Of a stretch of DNA of 60,621 bases, positions 1 through 10,610 are shown piece by piece. Under the pieces are notes generated by a model, which saw only the letters and a list, made by a program, of their open reading frames with translations, was not told where the DNA came from and ran no database searches. This DNA comes from an uncultured Gammaproteobacteria bacterium (GTDB lineage Bacteria; Pseudomonadota; Gammaproteobacteria; Arenicellales; UBA868): assembly GCA_905612355.1 (NCBI GenBank), contig CAJQRU010000013.1, positions 1 to 60,621 on the forward strand, read 5' to 3'. Position 1 is the stretch's first letter; each line of letters opens with the position of its first letter. The translations under genes and the position numbers were made by a program.

Positions 1-1
1 C

Positions 2-991
<990 letters not shown>

Positions 992-1058
992 CGCGTTAGC
1001 GGGTCAATTGAACATGGGCGTGTAGCGTAACCAGGGGATTCACCCGCGCACTAAACGA

Positions 1059-1433
1059 ATGAGTGACCAACCGAAACCAACTGAGTTGCGATTGCACCGG
1101 CGATCCCGTGTGCTTGAAATCGCATTCGATGATGGCTGTCGCTATGAGTTGTCTTGTGAATATCTGCGCGTGTTCTCGCCTTCAGCTGAGGTGCGGGGAC
1201 ACGGGCCTGGTCAGGAGGTGCTCCAGACCGGCAAGGAGTGGGTCAGCATAGATAAGATTGAGCCGGTTGGCGCCTACGCGGTGCGGTTGCACTTTGATGA
1301 TGGCCATTCCACTGGCCTGTACTCATGGGAAACCTTCTATGAGCTTGGTCAACATCAGACCGAGTACTGGCAGACTTATCTCAATCGACTCACCTCGGCG
1401 GGCTATGTTCGTAAGGAACCCAAGGCTGACTAG
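1059..1433 (+). CDS. DUF971 / gamma-butyrobetaine hydroxylase-like N-terminal domain protein
   Basis: A 124-residue stand-alone DUF971 (GBBH-like N-terminal) domain with the usual features: RRSRVLEIAF near the N terminus, the YELSCEYLRVFSPSAEV core and a C-terminal GLYSWETFYELG. In larger enzymes this domain precedes a 2-oxoglutarate oxygenase; alone its role is not established, though Fe-S or metal links have been proposed. It begins at an ATG 68 bp after hemB, and its stop codon overlaps the GTG start of ubiE by one base (TAGTG). Translational coupling with the ubiquinone genes is therefore likely. DUF971 next to ubiE is a common arrangement in proteobacteria. Confidence 0.85.
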   Translation: MSDQPKPTELRLHRRSRVLEIAFDDGCRYELSCEYLRVFSPSAEVRGHGPGQEVLQTGKEWVSIDKIEPVGAYAVRLHFDDGHSTGLYSWETFYELGQHQTEYWQTYLNRLTSAGYVRKEPKAD

Positions 1434-2203
1434 TGAATCCCATGGGCACTTCCCAGGACGACAAGCGCGATACGCATTTTGGTTTTCGACGCGTTGGTGA
1501 AACAGAAAAGACTTTAATGGTCGCTGATGTCTTTCGCTCAGTGGCGGAACGCTACGACTTAATGAATGACCTGATGTCGCTTGGTGGTCATCGACGTTGG
1601 AAGGATTTTGCTGTTGGGCAGAGCGGGATACGCGAAGGCCATCGGGTACTCGATGTGGCGGCCGGAAGTGGTGACTTGGCCCGGAGATTTGCGCAGCGGG
1701 TTGGTTCCAGTGGGCGAGTATTTGTTACCGATATCAATCCCGCGATGTTGCAACAGGGCCGAACCCGCTTGCTCGACGCCGGTTTTGTTGCCACGATCAG
1801 TTACGCTATCACCGATGCTGAGCAACTGGCTTTGACCCCGGGTTACTTTGACTGCGTCAGCATTGGATTCGGATTACGCAATGTGACACGAATCGATCGG
1901 GCGTTGGCATCCATGTTCGAGATGTTGCGGCCGGGTGGACGCATCGTCGTTTTGGAGTTTTCTCACCCAACGTCCAAGGCGTTGGCTTCCCTATACGATG
2001 CTTTCTCGTTTGCCCTCATTCCCCGTCTAGGTAAGGCGGTCACCGGTGATGGGGGTAGTTACCAGTATTTGGTCGAGTCCATTCGTCGGCATCCTGATCA
2101 GGCAACGCTATCGAGCTTAATGATGGAGGCTGGGTTTGAGGATGTTCGGTATTTCAACTTGAGCGGGGGTATTGTCGCGTTGCACATTGGGTTTCGATAC
2201 TGA
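1433..2203 (+). CDS. ubiE: Ubiquinone/menaquinone C-methyltransferase UbiE
   Basis: S-adenosylmethionine-dependent C-methyltransferase of ubiquinone (and menaquinone) synthesis. The N terminus THFGFRRVGETEK and the block VADVFRSVAERYDLMNDLMSLG are UbiE signatures. The SAM-binding motif VLDVAAGSGDL lies at residues 72-82. At 256 residues it matches the family. A GTG at 1433 overlaps the preceding stop; an in-frame ATG at 1442 is an alternative start that would remove three residues. It is the first of three linked ubi genes (ubiE, ubiJ, ubiB), the usual gammaproteobacterial order. Ubiquinone would be the electron acceptor for membrane sulfur-oxidation complexes encoded later. Confidence 0.95.
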   Translation: MNPMGTSQDDKRDTHFGFRRVGETEKTLMVADVFRSVAERYDLMNDLMSLGGHRRWKDFAVGQSGIREGHRVLDVAAGSGDLARRFAQRVGSSGRVFVTDINPAMLQQGRTRLLDAGFVATISYAITDAEQLALTPGYFDCVSIGFGLRNVTRIDRALASMFEMLRPGGRIVVLEFSHPTSKALASLYDAFSFALIPRLGKAVTGDGGSYQYLVESIRRHPDQATLSSLMMEAGFEDVRYFNLSGGIVALHIGFRY

Positions 2204-2206
2204 TAC

Positions 2207-2857
2207 GTGGCGCTAAATGGTCATGAGAAATCATCGGTAATTGGCGTGAATACGGCAGTGTTGATATTGGCACTCAATCGTGTGCTGGCAATGGATCCGG
2301 AGGTCGCTGCCCTGATGGAGCCTTTGGATGGGAAACTGCTCGGGGTGTCGCTGGCCGGCATTAATACCCCGGTCTACGCACGAGTTTCGGGTGCTCGCCT
2401 CCAGATCGAGGAACAGCCGGGCAGAGCGCCAGACCTCGTGATCGAAGGCGGTGTCTTTGATCTTGCGATGCTTGGTGTGACTGCCTCACCAGAGCTCGTC
2501 ATGCGGGATCGCCGCATTACGATGTCGGGGGATGTCGAGCTGGCGCGCGCGATGAAAACTTTATTACAAGCGTTTGATCCGGATTGGGAAGAAGCACTAT
2601 CCGGGATCGTTGGTGACTTTCTGGCCAGAAAAGCAGGTGTCGGTGTGCGCAGCTTACGTGACTGGTTAGCCACTGCTCGTGCGTCAGTCACTGATACGGT
2701 TGGTGAGATCCTTACTGAAGAAAAACGTGTGTTGCCCACGCGGCTCCGGTATCAGCAACACCAGGTGGAAGTCGAGCGCTTACGCGATGATGTCGAGCGT
2801 TTGGGTGTGCGTATCGATCGGTTATCACCCCGAACCCACCGGGTACGGACATCATGA
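2207..2857 (+). CDS. ubiJ: Ubiquinone biosynthesis accessory factor UbiJ (SCP2 domain)
   Basis: A 216-residue protein with an N-terminal SCP2-type lipid-binding domain (about residues 10-115, with GVSLAGINTPVYARVSG and RITMSGDVELARAM) and a charged C-terminal coiled-coil-like tail (VERLRDDVERLGVRIDRL). UbiJ scaffolds the soluble Ubi complex and holds ubiquinone intermediates. The assignment rests on its position between ubiE and ubiB and on this two-part layout. It starts at a GTG three bases after ubiE, and its end overlaps the ubiB ATG by four bases (ATGA), so coupling is likely. Confidence 0.88.
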   Translation: MALNGHEKSSVIGVNTAVLILALNRVLAMDPEVAALMEPLDGKLLGVSLAGINTPVYARVSGARLQIEEQPGRAPDLVIEGGVFDLAMLGVTASPELVMRDRRITMSGDVELARAMKTLLQAFDPDWEEALSGIVGDFLARKAGVGVRSLRDWLATARASVTDTVGEILTEEKRVLPTRLRYQQHQVEVERLRDDVERLGVRIDRLSPRTHRVRTS

Positions 2858-4494
2858 CAGGGGTCCGACAGTCTTTCCGTGTATGGCGGATTGTTAACGT
2901 GTTGCTTCGTTATGGTTTGGACGAACTGTTGAGCGAGCAGCATGTGTTTCGACAATACAAGGCGCTGTTGTTCATTTTCCCAGCGTTCTGGCAGCGTCGG
3001 TGCGATGCGTCACGGGGTGCACGCTTGCGTCAAGCCCTGGAGCAATTGGGCCCTATTTTTGTCAAGTTTGGCCAGGTGCTGTCGACTCGCCCGGACCTGC
3101 TTCCGGAGGACATCGCGGTGGAGTTAGCGCGTCTACAAGATGACGTACCACCGTTTCCCGGTGAGCAAGCAATCGAGATGATCGAGGCGGCCTACGGAGA
3201 GCCGCTTGATGCACATTTTGCTGAGTTTGACCGTCAACCGATCGCTTCGGCGTCAGTGGCGCAGGTGCACCATGCTCTTCTTCTTGACGGAAGTGACGTG
3301 GTGGTCAAAGTGCTTCGGCCTGGAATTCAAGCGGTGATCGATCGAGATGTCGAGGTCCTTTATGGGTTGGCGTATTTGGCAGAACGCTTCTGGCCGGAGA
3401 GTCGTCGACTGCGGCCTGTTGAGGTGGTCAATGAATACGAAAAGACGCTTCACGATGAGCTCGACTTGATGCGTGAAGCGGCTAACGCCAGCCAGTTGAG
3501 ACAGAACTTCGAGGGATCAGATTTAATAATGGTGCCGGCCGTTTACTGGGATCACACTCGGCAGACAGTTATGGTCATGGAGCGGGTTTATGGCATTCCC
3601 ATCCGCGATGTGGCGGCGCTCCATCGAGCCGGTATTGACATGCGTGAACTGGCGTACAACGGGGTAGAGATATTTTTCACTCAAGCGTTTCGGGATGGTT
3701 TTTTTCATGCCGATATGCATCCGGGAAATATTTTCGTCAGTGACAAAGGCCAGTATCGAGCCGTCGATTTCGGCATCATGGGCACTCTTGCAGCGAGTGA
3801 TAAGCGGTACCTGGCAGAAAACCTACTCGCGTTTTTCAATCGGGATTACCGAGCGGTGGCCGAGGCTCACATTCGCGCCGGCTGGGTGCCGGCGGGCACG
3901 CGTGCTGATGAGTTTGAGGCTGCGATTCGCACAGTTTGTGAGCCAATCTTTGCTCGTCCGATCAGCGAGATTTCTTTTGGTCGCCTCATTGTTAGCCTGT
4001 TTCAAACGGCGCGCCGATTTGATATGCCAGTCCAACCGCAGCTCGTGCTTTTGCAAAAGACACTATTGAACATTGAGGGGCTGGGGCGGCAGTTATATCC
4101 GCAACTGGACCTGTGGGAGACCGCGAAGCCATTTCTTGAGGAATGGATGCGTCAAGAAGTCGGCCCACCTGCCTTAATCAGGCGCATACGCCGCGATTTG
4201 CCACGATTGGTGCCTTTGCTGGACGAATTACCAAGCGCGATGGAGACAATGATTCGACGCTATACGCGCCCGGCGGAGAATGAGGCTTCGTTAGCGCGAG
4301 AAATCGATCGCCAGGTGCGTCGTTTCGAGCGCCGACTGATGGGGACTTTGGCCGGTATCGTCCTGCTGGGCGCCGGCTTTGTTCAGTTGCGCGGGTCGGT
4401 AGGATGGCTAGACGTACAAAACCCCGCGGGACTCGTGATGCTGGTGGTCGGTGCGCTGGTTATTGGTGTGAATTGGATTCGCCGCAGCCGATAA
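2854..4494 (+). CDS. ubiB: Ubiquinone biosynthesis kinase-like ATPase UbiB
   Basis: Membrane-anchored atypical kinase/ATPase of the ABC1/ADCK/UbiB family, required for ubiquinone synthesis. The KxGQ motif appears as FVKFGQVLSTRPDLLPE (about residues 69-85). The alanine-rich loop IASASVAQVH follows, then the catalytic HADMHPGNIFV and the metal-binding VDFGIMG. Two C-terminal hydrophobic segments (LAGIVLLGAGFVQL and LVMLVVGALVIGVNW) are the usual membrane anchor. The 546-residue length is normal. It ends the ubiE-ubiJ-ubiB group; its last codons overlap a likely intrinsic terminator. Confidence 0.95.
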   Translation: MTGVRQSFRVWRIVNVLLRYGLDELLSEQHVFRQYKALLFIFPAFWQRRCDASRGARLRQALEQLGPIFVKFGQVLSTRPDLLPEDIAVELARLQDDVPPFPGEQAIEMIEAAYGEPLDAHFAEFDRQPIASASVAQVHHALLLDGSDVVVKVLRPGIQAVIDRDVEVLYGLAYLAERFWPESRRLRPVEVVNEYEKTLHDELDLMREAANASQLRQNFEGSDLIMVPAVYWDHTRQTVMVMERVYGIPIRDVAALHRAGIDMRELAYNGVEIFFTQAFRDGFFHADMHPGNIFVSDKGQYRAVDFGIMGTLAASDKRYLAENLLAFFNRDYRAVAEAHIRAGWVPAGTRADEFEAAIRTVCEPIFARPISEISFGRLIVSLFQTARRFDMPVQPQLVLLQKTLLNIEGLGRQLYPQLDLWETAKPFLEEWMRQEVGPPALIRRIRRDLPRLVPLLDELPSAMETMIRRYTRPAENEASLAREIDRQVRRFERRLMGTLAGIVLLGAGFVQLRGSVGWLDVQNPAGLVMLVVGALVIGVNWIRRSR

Positions 4495-4505
4495 CCTTTT
4501 TTTTT
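4458..4505 (+). terminator. Probable intrinsic terminator overlapping the end of ubiB
   Basis: A ten-pair stem, 4458-4467 (GGTTATTGGT) with 4487-4496 (GCCGATAACC), includes two G-U pairs and a 19-base loop. It is followed at once by nine T residues (4497-4505). The stem lies partly inside the ubiB coding sequence and separates the ubi genes from iscR. The loop is long, so the call is moderate. Confidence 0.5.
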
Positions 4506-4539
4506 CAATAGATTGAGTCCTAATACCGTACTGCCCCAC

Positions 4540-4583
4540 TTGGTTTTAAGGGCTTAAATCCCTATACTGCGAGTTGGTTATTT
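4540..4583 (+). promoter_or_regulatory. Candidate sigma-70 promoter of iscR-suf with possible IscR operator
   Basis: TTGGTT (4540-4545) and TATACT (4563-4568) are separated by exactly 17 bp, a good sigma-70 arrangement about 130 bp before iscR. The -10 box lies between AAATCCC (4556-4562) and GGTTATTT (4576-4583), an imperfect inverted pair loosely like an IscR type 2 site (A/T-rich CC...GG A/T-rich). Autorepression by IscR is known in E. coli; here it is an inference from position and an imperfect match. Confidence 0.4.
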
Positions 4584-4699
4584 AGCTGGGACCATTACTA
4601 CAAGGCCATTTAATCGGGGCTGTCGTTTAGCAAGTAGAGACCATCTGATATATCTTTTGTATATTACATGTCCCTAACCCCGATAAACCAGGAGTCAAT

Positions 4700-5203
4700 A
4701 TGAAACTCACCACTAAGGGTCGGTATGCCGTGACCGCGATGCTGGATCTTGCAATACACCAGTCTCGCCGGCCGGTGACTTTGCAGGACATCGCGACTAA
4801 CCAAGAAATATCGCTGTCTTATCTTGAGCAACTTTTTGCGCGCTTGCGACGAGCCGGTCTCGTTAAAGGCACTCGTGGACCTGGCGGTGGTTACCGCTTG
4901 GCCAAGGAGATGGACCAGATTTCCGTCGCTGCAATCATCACCGCAGTAGATGAGAAAGTTGACGTTACTCGTTGCGGGGGAAAGACAGATTGCCAAGACG
5001 GTGAGCGATGCCTCACACATGAACTATGGAGCAGCCTCAGCGGGAAAATCTATGAATTTCTCGATGACATTAGTTTAGGCAAGCTCGTTCGTGAACCGGG
5101 AGTTCGGGAGGTTGCCGAGCGGCAGGACAGTCGTCGTCAGGGCAAAGACGAAAATGTCTCACGCAAGGTGCCGTTCATTCACGACGAGCTCACGCCTACG
5201 TAA
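4700..5203 (+). CDS. iscR: Rrf2-family Fe-S cluster regulator IscR
   Basis: Winged-helix transcription factor that senses Fe-S supply with a [2Fe-2S] cluster. The N-terminal block [18 protein letters not shown] and the wing [12 protein letters not shown] are IscR-like. The cluster ligands C92, C98, C104 and H107 fall at the same positions as in E. coli IscR ([17 protein letters not shown]). Length is 167 residues. A good ribosome site (AGGAG) precedes the ATG. It heads the SUF operon instead of an ISC operon, so it most likely sets SUF expression according to Fe-S demand. Confidence 0.95.
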   Translation: MKLTTKGRYAVTAMLDLAIHQSRRPVTLQDIATNQEISLSYLEQLFARLRRAGLVKGTRGPGGGYRLAKEMDQISVAAIITAVDEKVDVTRCGGKTDCQDGERCLTHELWSSLSGKIYEFLDDISLGKLVREPGVREVAERQDSRRQGKDENVSRKVPFIHDELTPT

Positions 5204-5279
5204 TGTCCATAAACATATGGGGTTGATTGTGTGCTGAGTTAGGCTAACAAACAAAAACTAGGATTAAAGTAGATAGCAT

Positions 5280-6728
5280 ATGAGTTCAGCGACAGCAGAA
5301 ATTAGCGCTTTAGTGGATCGGGAGTATAAGGAAGGGTTTGTCACGGATATCGAATCTGACACCTTGCCGCCCGGTTTGGACGAGCAGGTCGTTCGTGCGA
5401 TATCGGCCAAGAAGAACGATCCCCCTTTCATGCTTGAATGGAGATTAGAGGCGTTCCGTCGATGGCAGGCGATGGTAGAGCCAAGTTGGGCACATGTTGA
5501 TTACCCGCCAATCGACTTCCAGGCGATCAGTTACTACTCGGCGCCACGTAGTCCTGAGGATGCACCAAAAAGCTTAGATGAAGTTGATCCCAAGTTACTT
5601 GAAACTTACGAGAAGCTCGGTATTCCATTGCAGGAACAAAAAGCGTTGGCAGGAGTGGCAGTTGACGCGGTGTTTGACAGTGTGTCGGTAGCGACGACTT
5701 TTAAAGCAAATTTGGCTGAGGTGGGCGTTATTTTCTGTCCATTTTCAGAAGCAGTGCGTGATCATCCGGATCTGGTGAAGAAATATCTTGGTGCAGTGGT
5801 GCCGCAGGGGGACAATTACTATGCCGCGTTGAATTCAGCTGTGTTCAGTGACGGATCGTTTGTCTATGTGCCTAAGGGAGTCCGGTGTCCGATGGAGTTG
5901 TCGACTTATTTCCGAATCAATGCCATGAACACAGGGCAGTTTGAACGGACGTTGATTGTGGCAGATGAGGGCAGTTACGTGAGTTATCTCGAGGGCTGTA
6001 CTGCGCCGATGCGAGACGAAAACCAGTTGCATGCCGCAGTAGTTGAATTGGTAGCAATGGAAGGCGCCCAGATAAAGTACTCGACGGTGCAAAACTGGTA
6101 TCCCGGGGATGCTGAAGGCCGCGGTGGCATATACAATTTCGTGACTAAACGGGGTGCTTGCCGTGGCAAGCGGGCCAAGATTTCTTGGACACAGGTGGAA
6201 ACCGGTTCGGCGATTACCTGGAAATACCCAAGTGTTTTGCTGGAGGGTGACGAGTCGATTGGCGAGTTCTATTCTGTCGCCCTGACGAATAATCGCCAAC
6301 AGGCCGATACCGGTACTAAGATGGTGCATATCGGTTCGAACACCAGCAGCACGATCATTTCCAAAGGAATTTCTGCGGGCCGCGGCCAGAACACTTATCG
6401 CGGCTTGGTGAAAATTATCAAAGGGGCTGAAGGGGCGCGGAATTACTCGCAATGTGATTCGCTGTTGATGGGCGACCAATGCGGTGCTCACACCTATCCG
6501 TATCTCGAGGTTAAAAACCCAACGGCGATTGTTGAGCATGAGGCAACCACCACTAAGATCGGTGAAGACCAGTTGTTTTATTGTCGTCAACGGGGATTGT
6601 CCGAAGAGGACGCGATATCAATGATTGTCAACGGCTTCTGTAAAGAAGTATTCAGAGAGTTGCCAATGGAGTTTGCGGTAGAAGCCCAGAAGTTACTGGG
6701 TATTAGTCTTGAAGGCGCTGTTGGCTGA
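5280..6728 (+). CDS. sufB: Fe-S cluster assembly scaffold protein SufB
   Basis: Core scaffold of the SufBC2D complex on which Fe-S clusters are built. The 482-residue length and blocks such as [40 protein letters not shown] and the C-terminal YFYC-type region ([20 protein letters not shown]) identify the family. The conserved cysteine region [19 protein letters not shown] is present. It lies 76 bp after iscR with a weak ribosome site and is followed by sufC. The dsr genes downstream encode many Fe-S proteins, so this operon is central to that metabolism. Confidence 0.97.
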   Translation: MSSATAEISALVDREYKEGFVTDIESDTLPPGLDEQVVRAISAKKNDPPFMLEWRLEAFRRWQAMVEPSWAHVDYPPIDFQAISYYSAPRSPEDAPKSLDEVDPKLLETYEKLGIPLQEQKALAGVAVDAVFDSVSVATTFKANLAEVGVIFCPFSEAVRDHPDLVKKYLGAVVPQGDNYYAALNSAVFSDGSFVYVPKGVRCPMELSTYFRINAMNTGQFERTLIVADEGSYVSYLEGCTAPMRDENQLHAAVVELVAMEGAQIKYSTVQNWYPGDAEGRGGIYNFVTKRGACRGKRAKISWTQVETGSAITWKYPSVLLEGDESIGEFYSVALTNNRQQADTGTKMVHIGSNTSSTIISKGISAGRGQNTYRGLVKIIKGAEGARNYSQCDSLLMGDQCGAHTYPYLEVKNPTAIVEHEATTTKIGEDQLFYCRQRGLSEEDAISMIVNGFCKEVFRELPMEFAVEAQKLLGISLEGAVG

Positions 6729-6770
6729 TTTGCTGGCAGCAAGCAACCACTCTTAGCCGGTTCTTTATCT

Positions 6771-7544
6771 ATGCTCAGTATTTCCGACCTGATGGTAGAG
6801 GTGGGTGGAAAGCCCATTCTTAAAGGTATTAACCTGAATATCGCGGCGGGCGAAGTGCACGCGATCATGGGACCCAATGGGTCTGGCAAAAGCACCTTGG
6901 CGAATGTGCTTGCTGGTCGTGAGGGGTATGACGTGATGCGCGGCAGCGTGACCTACGGTGACCATGATTTGCTCGCCCTGACACCAGAAGAACGCGCGCG
7001 CGAAGGGTTGTTCCTTGCTTTTCAATACCCCGTTGAGATTCCTGGAGTGACTAACGTCTATCTGATCAAGGAAGCGGTCAACGCGCAACGCAAACACCGC
7101 GGCGAGAGCGAACTGGATGCGATTGACTTCCTAAAACTGGTGCGGCAGAAATTGCAGTTGGTTGAAATGAAGGAAGAATTTCTGCATCGTCCGGTTAACC
7201 ACGGGTTTTCTGGTGGTGAGAAAAAGCGTAACGAAATTTTCCAGATGGCGATGATTGAACCACGGCTGGCTATTCTTGATGAGACCGATTCTGGGCTTGA
7301 TATTGACGCGCTGAAAGTTGTTGCCAGCGGCGTTAATGCTATGCGCCAGGGCGATCGTTCGATCTTACTGGTGACCCATTATCAACGGTTACTGGATTAC
7401 ATTGAGCCTGACCATGTCCACGTGTTAGCTGATGGTCGTTTCGTGAAGTCAGGGGATAAGCATCTCGCGCGCGAACTCGAAGAGCATGGTTATGGTTGGC
7501 TAGAGGAACAGGCCGATAGTGGCGCTGGCCAGTCGGCAGCCTAG
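6771..7544 (+). CDS. sufC: SUF system ATPase SufC
   Basis: Soluble ABC-type ATPase that drives conformational changes in SufBD. Walker A is GPNGSGKST (residues 34-42), the signature is FSGGEKKRNEI and Walker B is LAILDETDSGLDID. No membrane segments are present, as expected. At 257 residues it is the family size. It lies 42 bp after sufB and 4 bp before sufD. Confidence 0.97.
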   Translation: MLSISDLMVEVGGKPILKGINLNIAAGEVHAIMGPNGSGKSTLANVLAGREGYDVMRGSVTYGDHDLLALTPEERAREGLFLAFQYPVEIPGVTNVYLIKEAVNAQRKHRGESELDAIDFLKLVRQKLQLVEMKEEFLHRPVNHGFSGGEKKRNEIFQMAMIEPRLAILDETDSGLDIDALKVVASGVNAMRQGDRSILLVTHYQRLLDYIEPDHVHVLADGRFVKSGDKHLARELEEHGYGWLEEQADSGAGQSAA

Positions 7545-7548
7545 TTAA

Positions 7549-8862
7549 ATGACAGCACAAGCAGTGGTTGATTACCTCGCCGCACAGCGGCGTCTCGAGC
7601 CGGAGTTGCCTGCGCCGGACTTGCCGTGGCTGATGGAATTGCGCGATGGGGGCGTCGAGCGGCTTCGGGATGCAGGATTCCCTAGCCTTCGCGACGAAGA
7701 TTGGCGTTACACCAACGTTCAGTCGTTGCTGAAAGAGCCCTTCGAGATGGGGCCGATCGGTCAGTGCGATGTGGATGCTGCTTTTGTTTCCAGCACGACA
7801 ATTCCCTCATTGGAGTGTTATCGGGTCGTGGTGGTGAATGGGATTCCAATTCCGCACTTATCCGATGTCACCCTTGTGCCAGATGGAATCCGTGTGAGCA
7901 GTCTGGCTGACTTGCTGGTTTCCGATCCCGGGCGGTTAGAGCCTTACCTTGGTAAGAGTCTAGTGCCTGATCCACACGGGTTTACCGCGATGAATTCGGC
8001 GTTTCTCGGCAATGGTTTGGTCGTAGAGATCGCGCCCGGCCAGGTTTTCGATAAACCGCTTGAGATTGTATTTGTTGCAAGTGCCGCGACTGAATCTACG
8101 ATGGCGCAGCCACGCAATCTGGTGGTGGCTGGAAAGGGCTCACGACTGCAGGTGTTGGCACGATACGTTGCTATCGGTGCTCAGCGGACACTGACAAATG
8201 TGGTGACGGAGGTGATCGTCGATGCGGATGCGCACCTTACCTTGTATCAGCTACAGGAGGAGAGCAAGAACAGTTTCCACATCGGCGGTCTGTTTGCCAA
8301 GCTGGGGCGCGGCAGTCGGTTCGATGCTTTTGCAATAACCCTTGCCGGAGGGTTAGTGCGCAACGATCTGAGGGTTGATCTCGATGGAGCGGGGGCTGAG
8401 GTCAATTTGCGCGGCCTGTACTTGGCTCGCGGCCGCCAGCATATCGATAACCACACCCAGATTTTCCACAATGAACCGGACTGTATCAGTCACGAGCATT
8501 ACAAAGGCGTGCTTGATGATCGAGCGCGCGCGGTGTTTCATGGCCGTATCGTTGTGCAGCCGGATGCGCAGAAAACAGTGTCCGAGCAGAGCAATCAGAA
8601 TCTTTTGCTTTCCCGTGATGCTGAAATCGACACGAAACCGCAACTTGAAATCTATGCGGATGATGTCAAGTGCGCGCATGGGGCTACCGTTGGGCAATTG
8701 GACAAGGAGGCGTTGTTTTACCTGCGCTCTCGGGGGATTGCCGAGGAAGCGGCGAAACGATTATTAATTAAGGGGTTTGCAAGCGATGTATTGCTCGCGG
8801 TCTCGCCAGACTCCCTGCGAGAGCACCTGCTCACGCGCGTCGAGACGATGTTGACAGACTGA
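7549..8862 (+). CDS. sufD: Fe-S cluster assembly protein SufD
   Basis: SufB paralogue that completes the SufBC2D scaffold and helps iron entry. The N-terminal helical domain carries the DEDWRYTNVQSLL signature. The beta-helix core and C-terminal CAHGATVGQLDKEALFYLRSRGI are typical. The His implicated in cluster assembly probably lies in this CAHG segment. Length is 437 residues. The start is an ATG four bases after the sufC stop. Confidence 0.95.
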   Translation: MTAQAVVDYLAAQRRLEPELPAPDLPWLMELRDGGVERLRDAGFPSLRDEDWRYTNVQSLLKEPFEMGPIGQCDVDAAFVSSTTIPSLECYRVVVVNGIPIPHLSDVTLVPDGIRVSSLADLLVSDPGRLEPYLGKSLVPDPHGFTAMNSAFLGNGLVVEIAPGQVFDKPLEIVFVASAATESTMAQPRNLVVAGKGSRLQVLARYVAIGAQRTLTNVVTEVIVDADAHLTLYQLQEESKNSFHIGGLFAKLGRGSRFDAFAITLAGGLVRNDLRVDLDGAGAEVNLRGLYLARGRQHIDNHTQIFHNEPDCISHEHYKGVLDDRARAVFHGRIVVQPDAQKTVSEQSNQNLLLSRDAEIDTKPQLEIYADDVKCAHGATVGQLDKEALFYLRSRGIAEEAAKRLLIKGFASDVLLAVSPDSLREHLLTRVETMLTD

Positions 8863-8909
8863 CCGACCGATCAATTCCATTGGCTAAGACGTTGCAAAGC
8901 GACAAATCA

Positions 8910-10142
8910 ATGACATCGGCAGCGCTCGATGTGGACTCGGTGCGCGCCGATTTTCCGATACTCAAACAACAGGTCCATGGACGGCCATTGGTTTATCTGG
9001 ATAGTGGTGCAAGCGCGCAAAAACCCGAGGTCGTGATTCAGGCGGTGAGCGATTACTATCAGCGTGATCATTCCAACGTACACCGCGGGGTGCATACGCT
9101 CAGCCAGCGGGCCACGGCAGCCTATGAAGCAGTTCGTGAGAAGGTCTGCACGCTCCTTAATGCTGCCCGGACCAGCGAGATCATCTATGTCAGTGGCACG
9201 ACCGCTGCAATTAATCTTGTCGCCCAGACGTATGGTCGTGCCAACCTATCAGTCGGTAGTGAAGTTCTAGTGACTGAAATGGAGCACCATGCGAATATCG
9301 TACCGTGGCAGATCGCTTGTGAGTTAAGTGGCGCAACATTAAAGGTTGTTCCTTTTCATGATAACGGCGTCCTCGACCTGGATCAGTATCGAACGATGTT
9401 ATCTGATAACACTCGCATTGTTGCGGTGACGCACATCTCCAACACGCTGGGTACGATCAACCCTATGACTGAGATGATTCGTCTAGCACACGACGTCGGT
9501 GCGGTGGTGTTGGTCGATGGCGCGCAGGCGGTCCCCCACATGACAGTTGATGTACAGGCGCTCGATTGCGACTTCTACGCGTTTTCAGCGCACAAGCTAT
9601 ATGGACCCACAGGGTTTGGCATTCTGTATGGGAAGGAATCGCTACTTGAGGCCATGCCGCCTTGGCAGGGTGGGGGAGACATGATTAAACAGGTGCGTTT
9701 CGCGCAGACCACCTACAATGATCTGCCCTATAAGTTTGAAGCCGGTACGCCGCACATCGCGGGTGCGGTTGGACTTGGCGCTGCGATTGACTACGTCAGT
9801 GGACACGGACTGGGTCAGATCGCCGCGCATGAGAGGGCGCTGCTGGATTATGCTCAGGCTCAAGCCAGTGCGGTGTCTGGGTTGCAGGTCTTCGGGACCG
9901 CTCCTGATAAAGCTGCCGTGCTGTCATTTGAGCTAGACGGTATTCATGCTCACGATGTAGGTACCGTGCTTGACCATGAGGGTGTTGCCGTGCGCGCTGG
10001 GCACCATTGTGCGATGCCCGTGATGGAGCATTTCGGTGTTGCCGCGACCGTGCGTGCTTCGTTCGGGATGTACAACAACTATGATGATGTTGATGCGCTG
10101 TTTGCCGGCATTGCACGAACCAAGGATTTGATGAGTGCATGA
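8910..10142 (+). CDS. sufS: Cysteine desulfurase SufS
   Basis: PLP-dependent group II cysteine desulfurase providing persulfide sulfur for SUF. The PLP lysine lies in FSAHKLYGPTG (K229 from this start) and the catalytic cysteine in RAGHHCAMPVMEHFG. I chose the ATG at 8910 because MTSAALDVDSVRADFPIL aligns with the usual SufS N terminus; an upstream in-frame TTG at 8880 would add ten residues. It is followed by a four-base overlap with sufU, the acceptor it works with. No sufE gene is present in the operon. Confidence 0.95.
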   Translation: MTSAALDVDSVRADFPILKQQVHGRPLVYLDSGASAQKPEVVIQAVSDYYQRDHSNVHRGVHTLSQRATAAYEAVREKVCTLLNAARTSEIIYVSGTTAAINLVAQTYGRANLSVGSEVLVTEMEHHANIVPWQIACELSGATLKVVPFHDNGVLDLDQYRTMLSDNTRIVAVTHISNTLGTINPMTEMIRLAHDVGAVVLVDGAQAVPHMTVDVQALDCDFYAFSAHKLYGPTGFGILYGKESLLEAMPPWQGGGDMIKQVRFAQTTYNDLPYKFEAGTPHIAGAVGLGAAIDYVSGHGLGQIAAHERALLDYAQAQASAVSGLQVFGTAPDKAAVLSFELDGIHAHDVGTVLDHEGVAVRAGHHCAMPVMEHFGVAATVRASFGMYNNYDDVDALFAGIARTKDLMSA

Positions 10143-10594
10143 CTGACTTGAGAGAGCTCTACCAGGACGTGATCTTGGACCACAACCGGCACCCGAGAAA
10201 TTTTCGCATGCCACAGTGCCACAACCATAAAGCGCAAGGCGTCAATCCGTTGTGTGGTGACGAAGTCCAGATTTACCTACAGTTAAACGAGGCAGGCATC
10301 ATTGAGGACATTAGTTTTCAGGGCCGAGGTTGCGCAATTTCTACCGCATCGGCTTCGATCATGACCGAGACTCTCAAGGGAAGAAGCGTGGACGAAGCAG
10401 ACACCTATTTTTCCGCCTTTCATCAACTGGTGACCGGTGAGGGAGGGCGCGCTGCTGCGGAGCTGGATTTTTCAAAACTCGAAGTGCTGGGTGGTGTAGC
10501 TGCGTATCCTGCGCGGGTAAAGTGCGCAACGCTGGCGTGGCACACTGTTCAGGCGGCGCTTCACCAGAACAACGAAAAAATTACAACCGAATAA
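10139..10594 (+). CDS. sufU: SufU-type sulfur acceptor / IscU-like protein
   Basis: A 151-residue NifU-N/IscU-fold protein. LYQDVILDHNRHPRNF, the NPLCGDEV motif (first Cys), GRGCAISTASASIM (second Cys) and VKCATLAW (third Cys) match SufU. SufU accepts sulfur from SufS by zinc-ligand exchange, replacing SufE; that it acts this way here is inferred from sufS linkage and the absence of sufE. The insert region typical of SufU (GEGGRAAAELDF) distinguishes it from IscU. Its start overlaps sufS by four bases. Confidence 0.92.
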   Translation: MTDLRELYQDVILDHNRHPRNFRMPQCHNHKAQGVNPLCGDEVQIYLQLNEAGIIEDISFQGRGCAISTASASIMTETLKGRSVDEADTYFSAFHQLVTGEGGRAAAELDFSKLEVLGGVAAYPARVKCATLAWHTVQAALHQNNEKITTE

Positions 10595-10610
10595 CGAGGG
10601 CTATACACCG

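Noticed and set aside
5835-6590. 251-codon open frame on the - strand inside sufB
   Set aside because: Antisense shadow of a strongly conserved sufB; the translation shows no family pattern.
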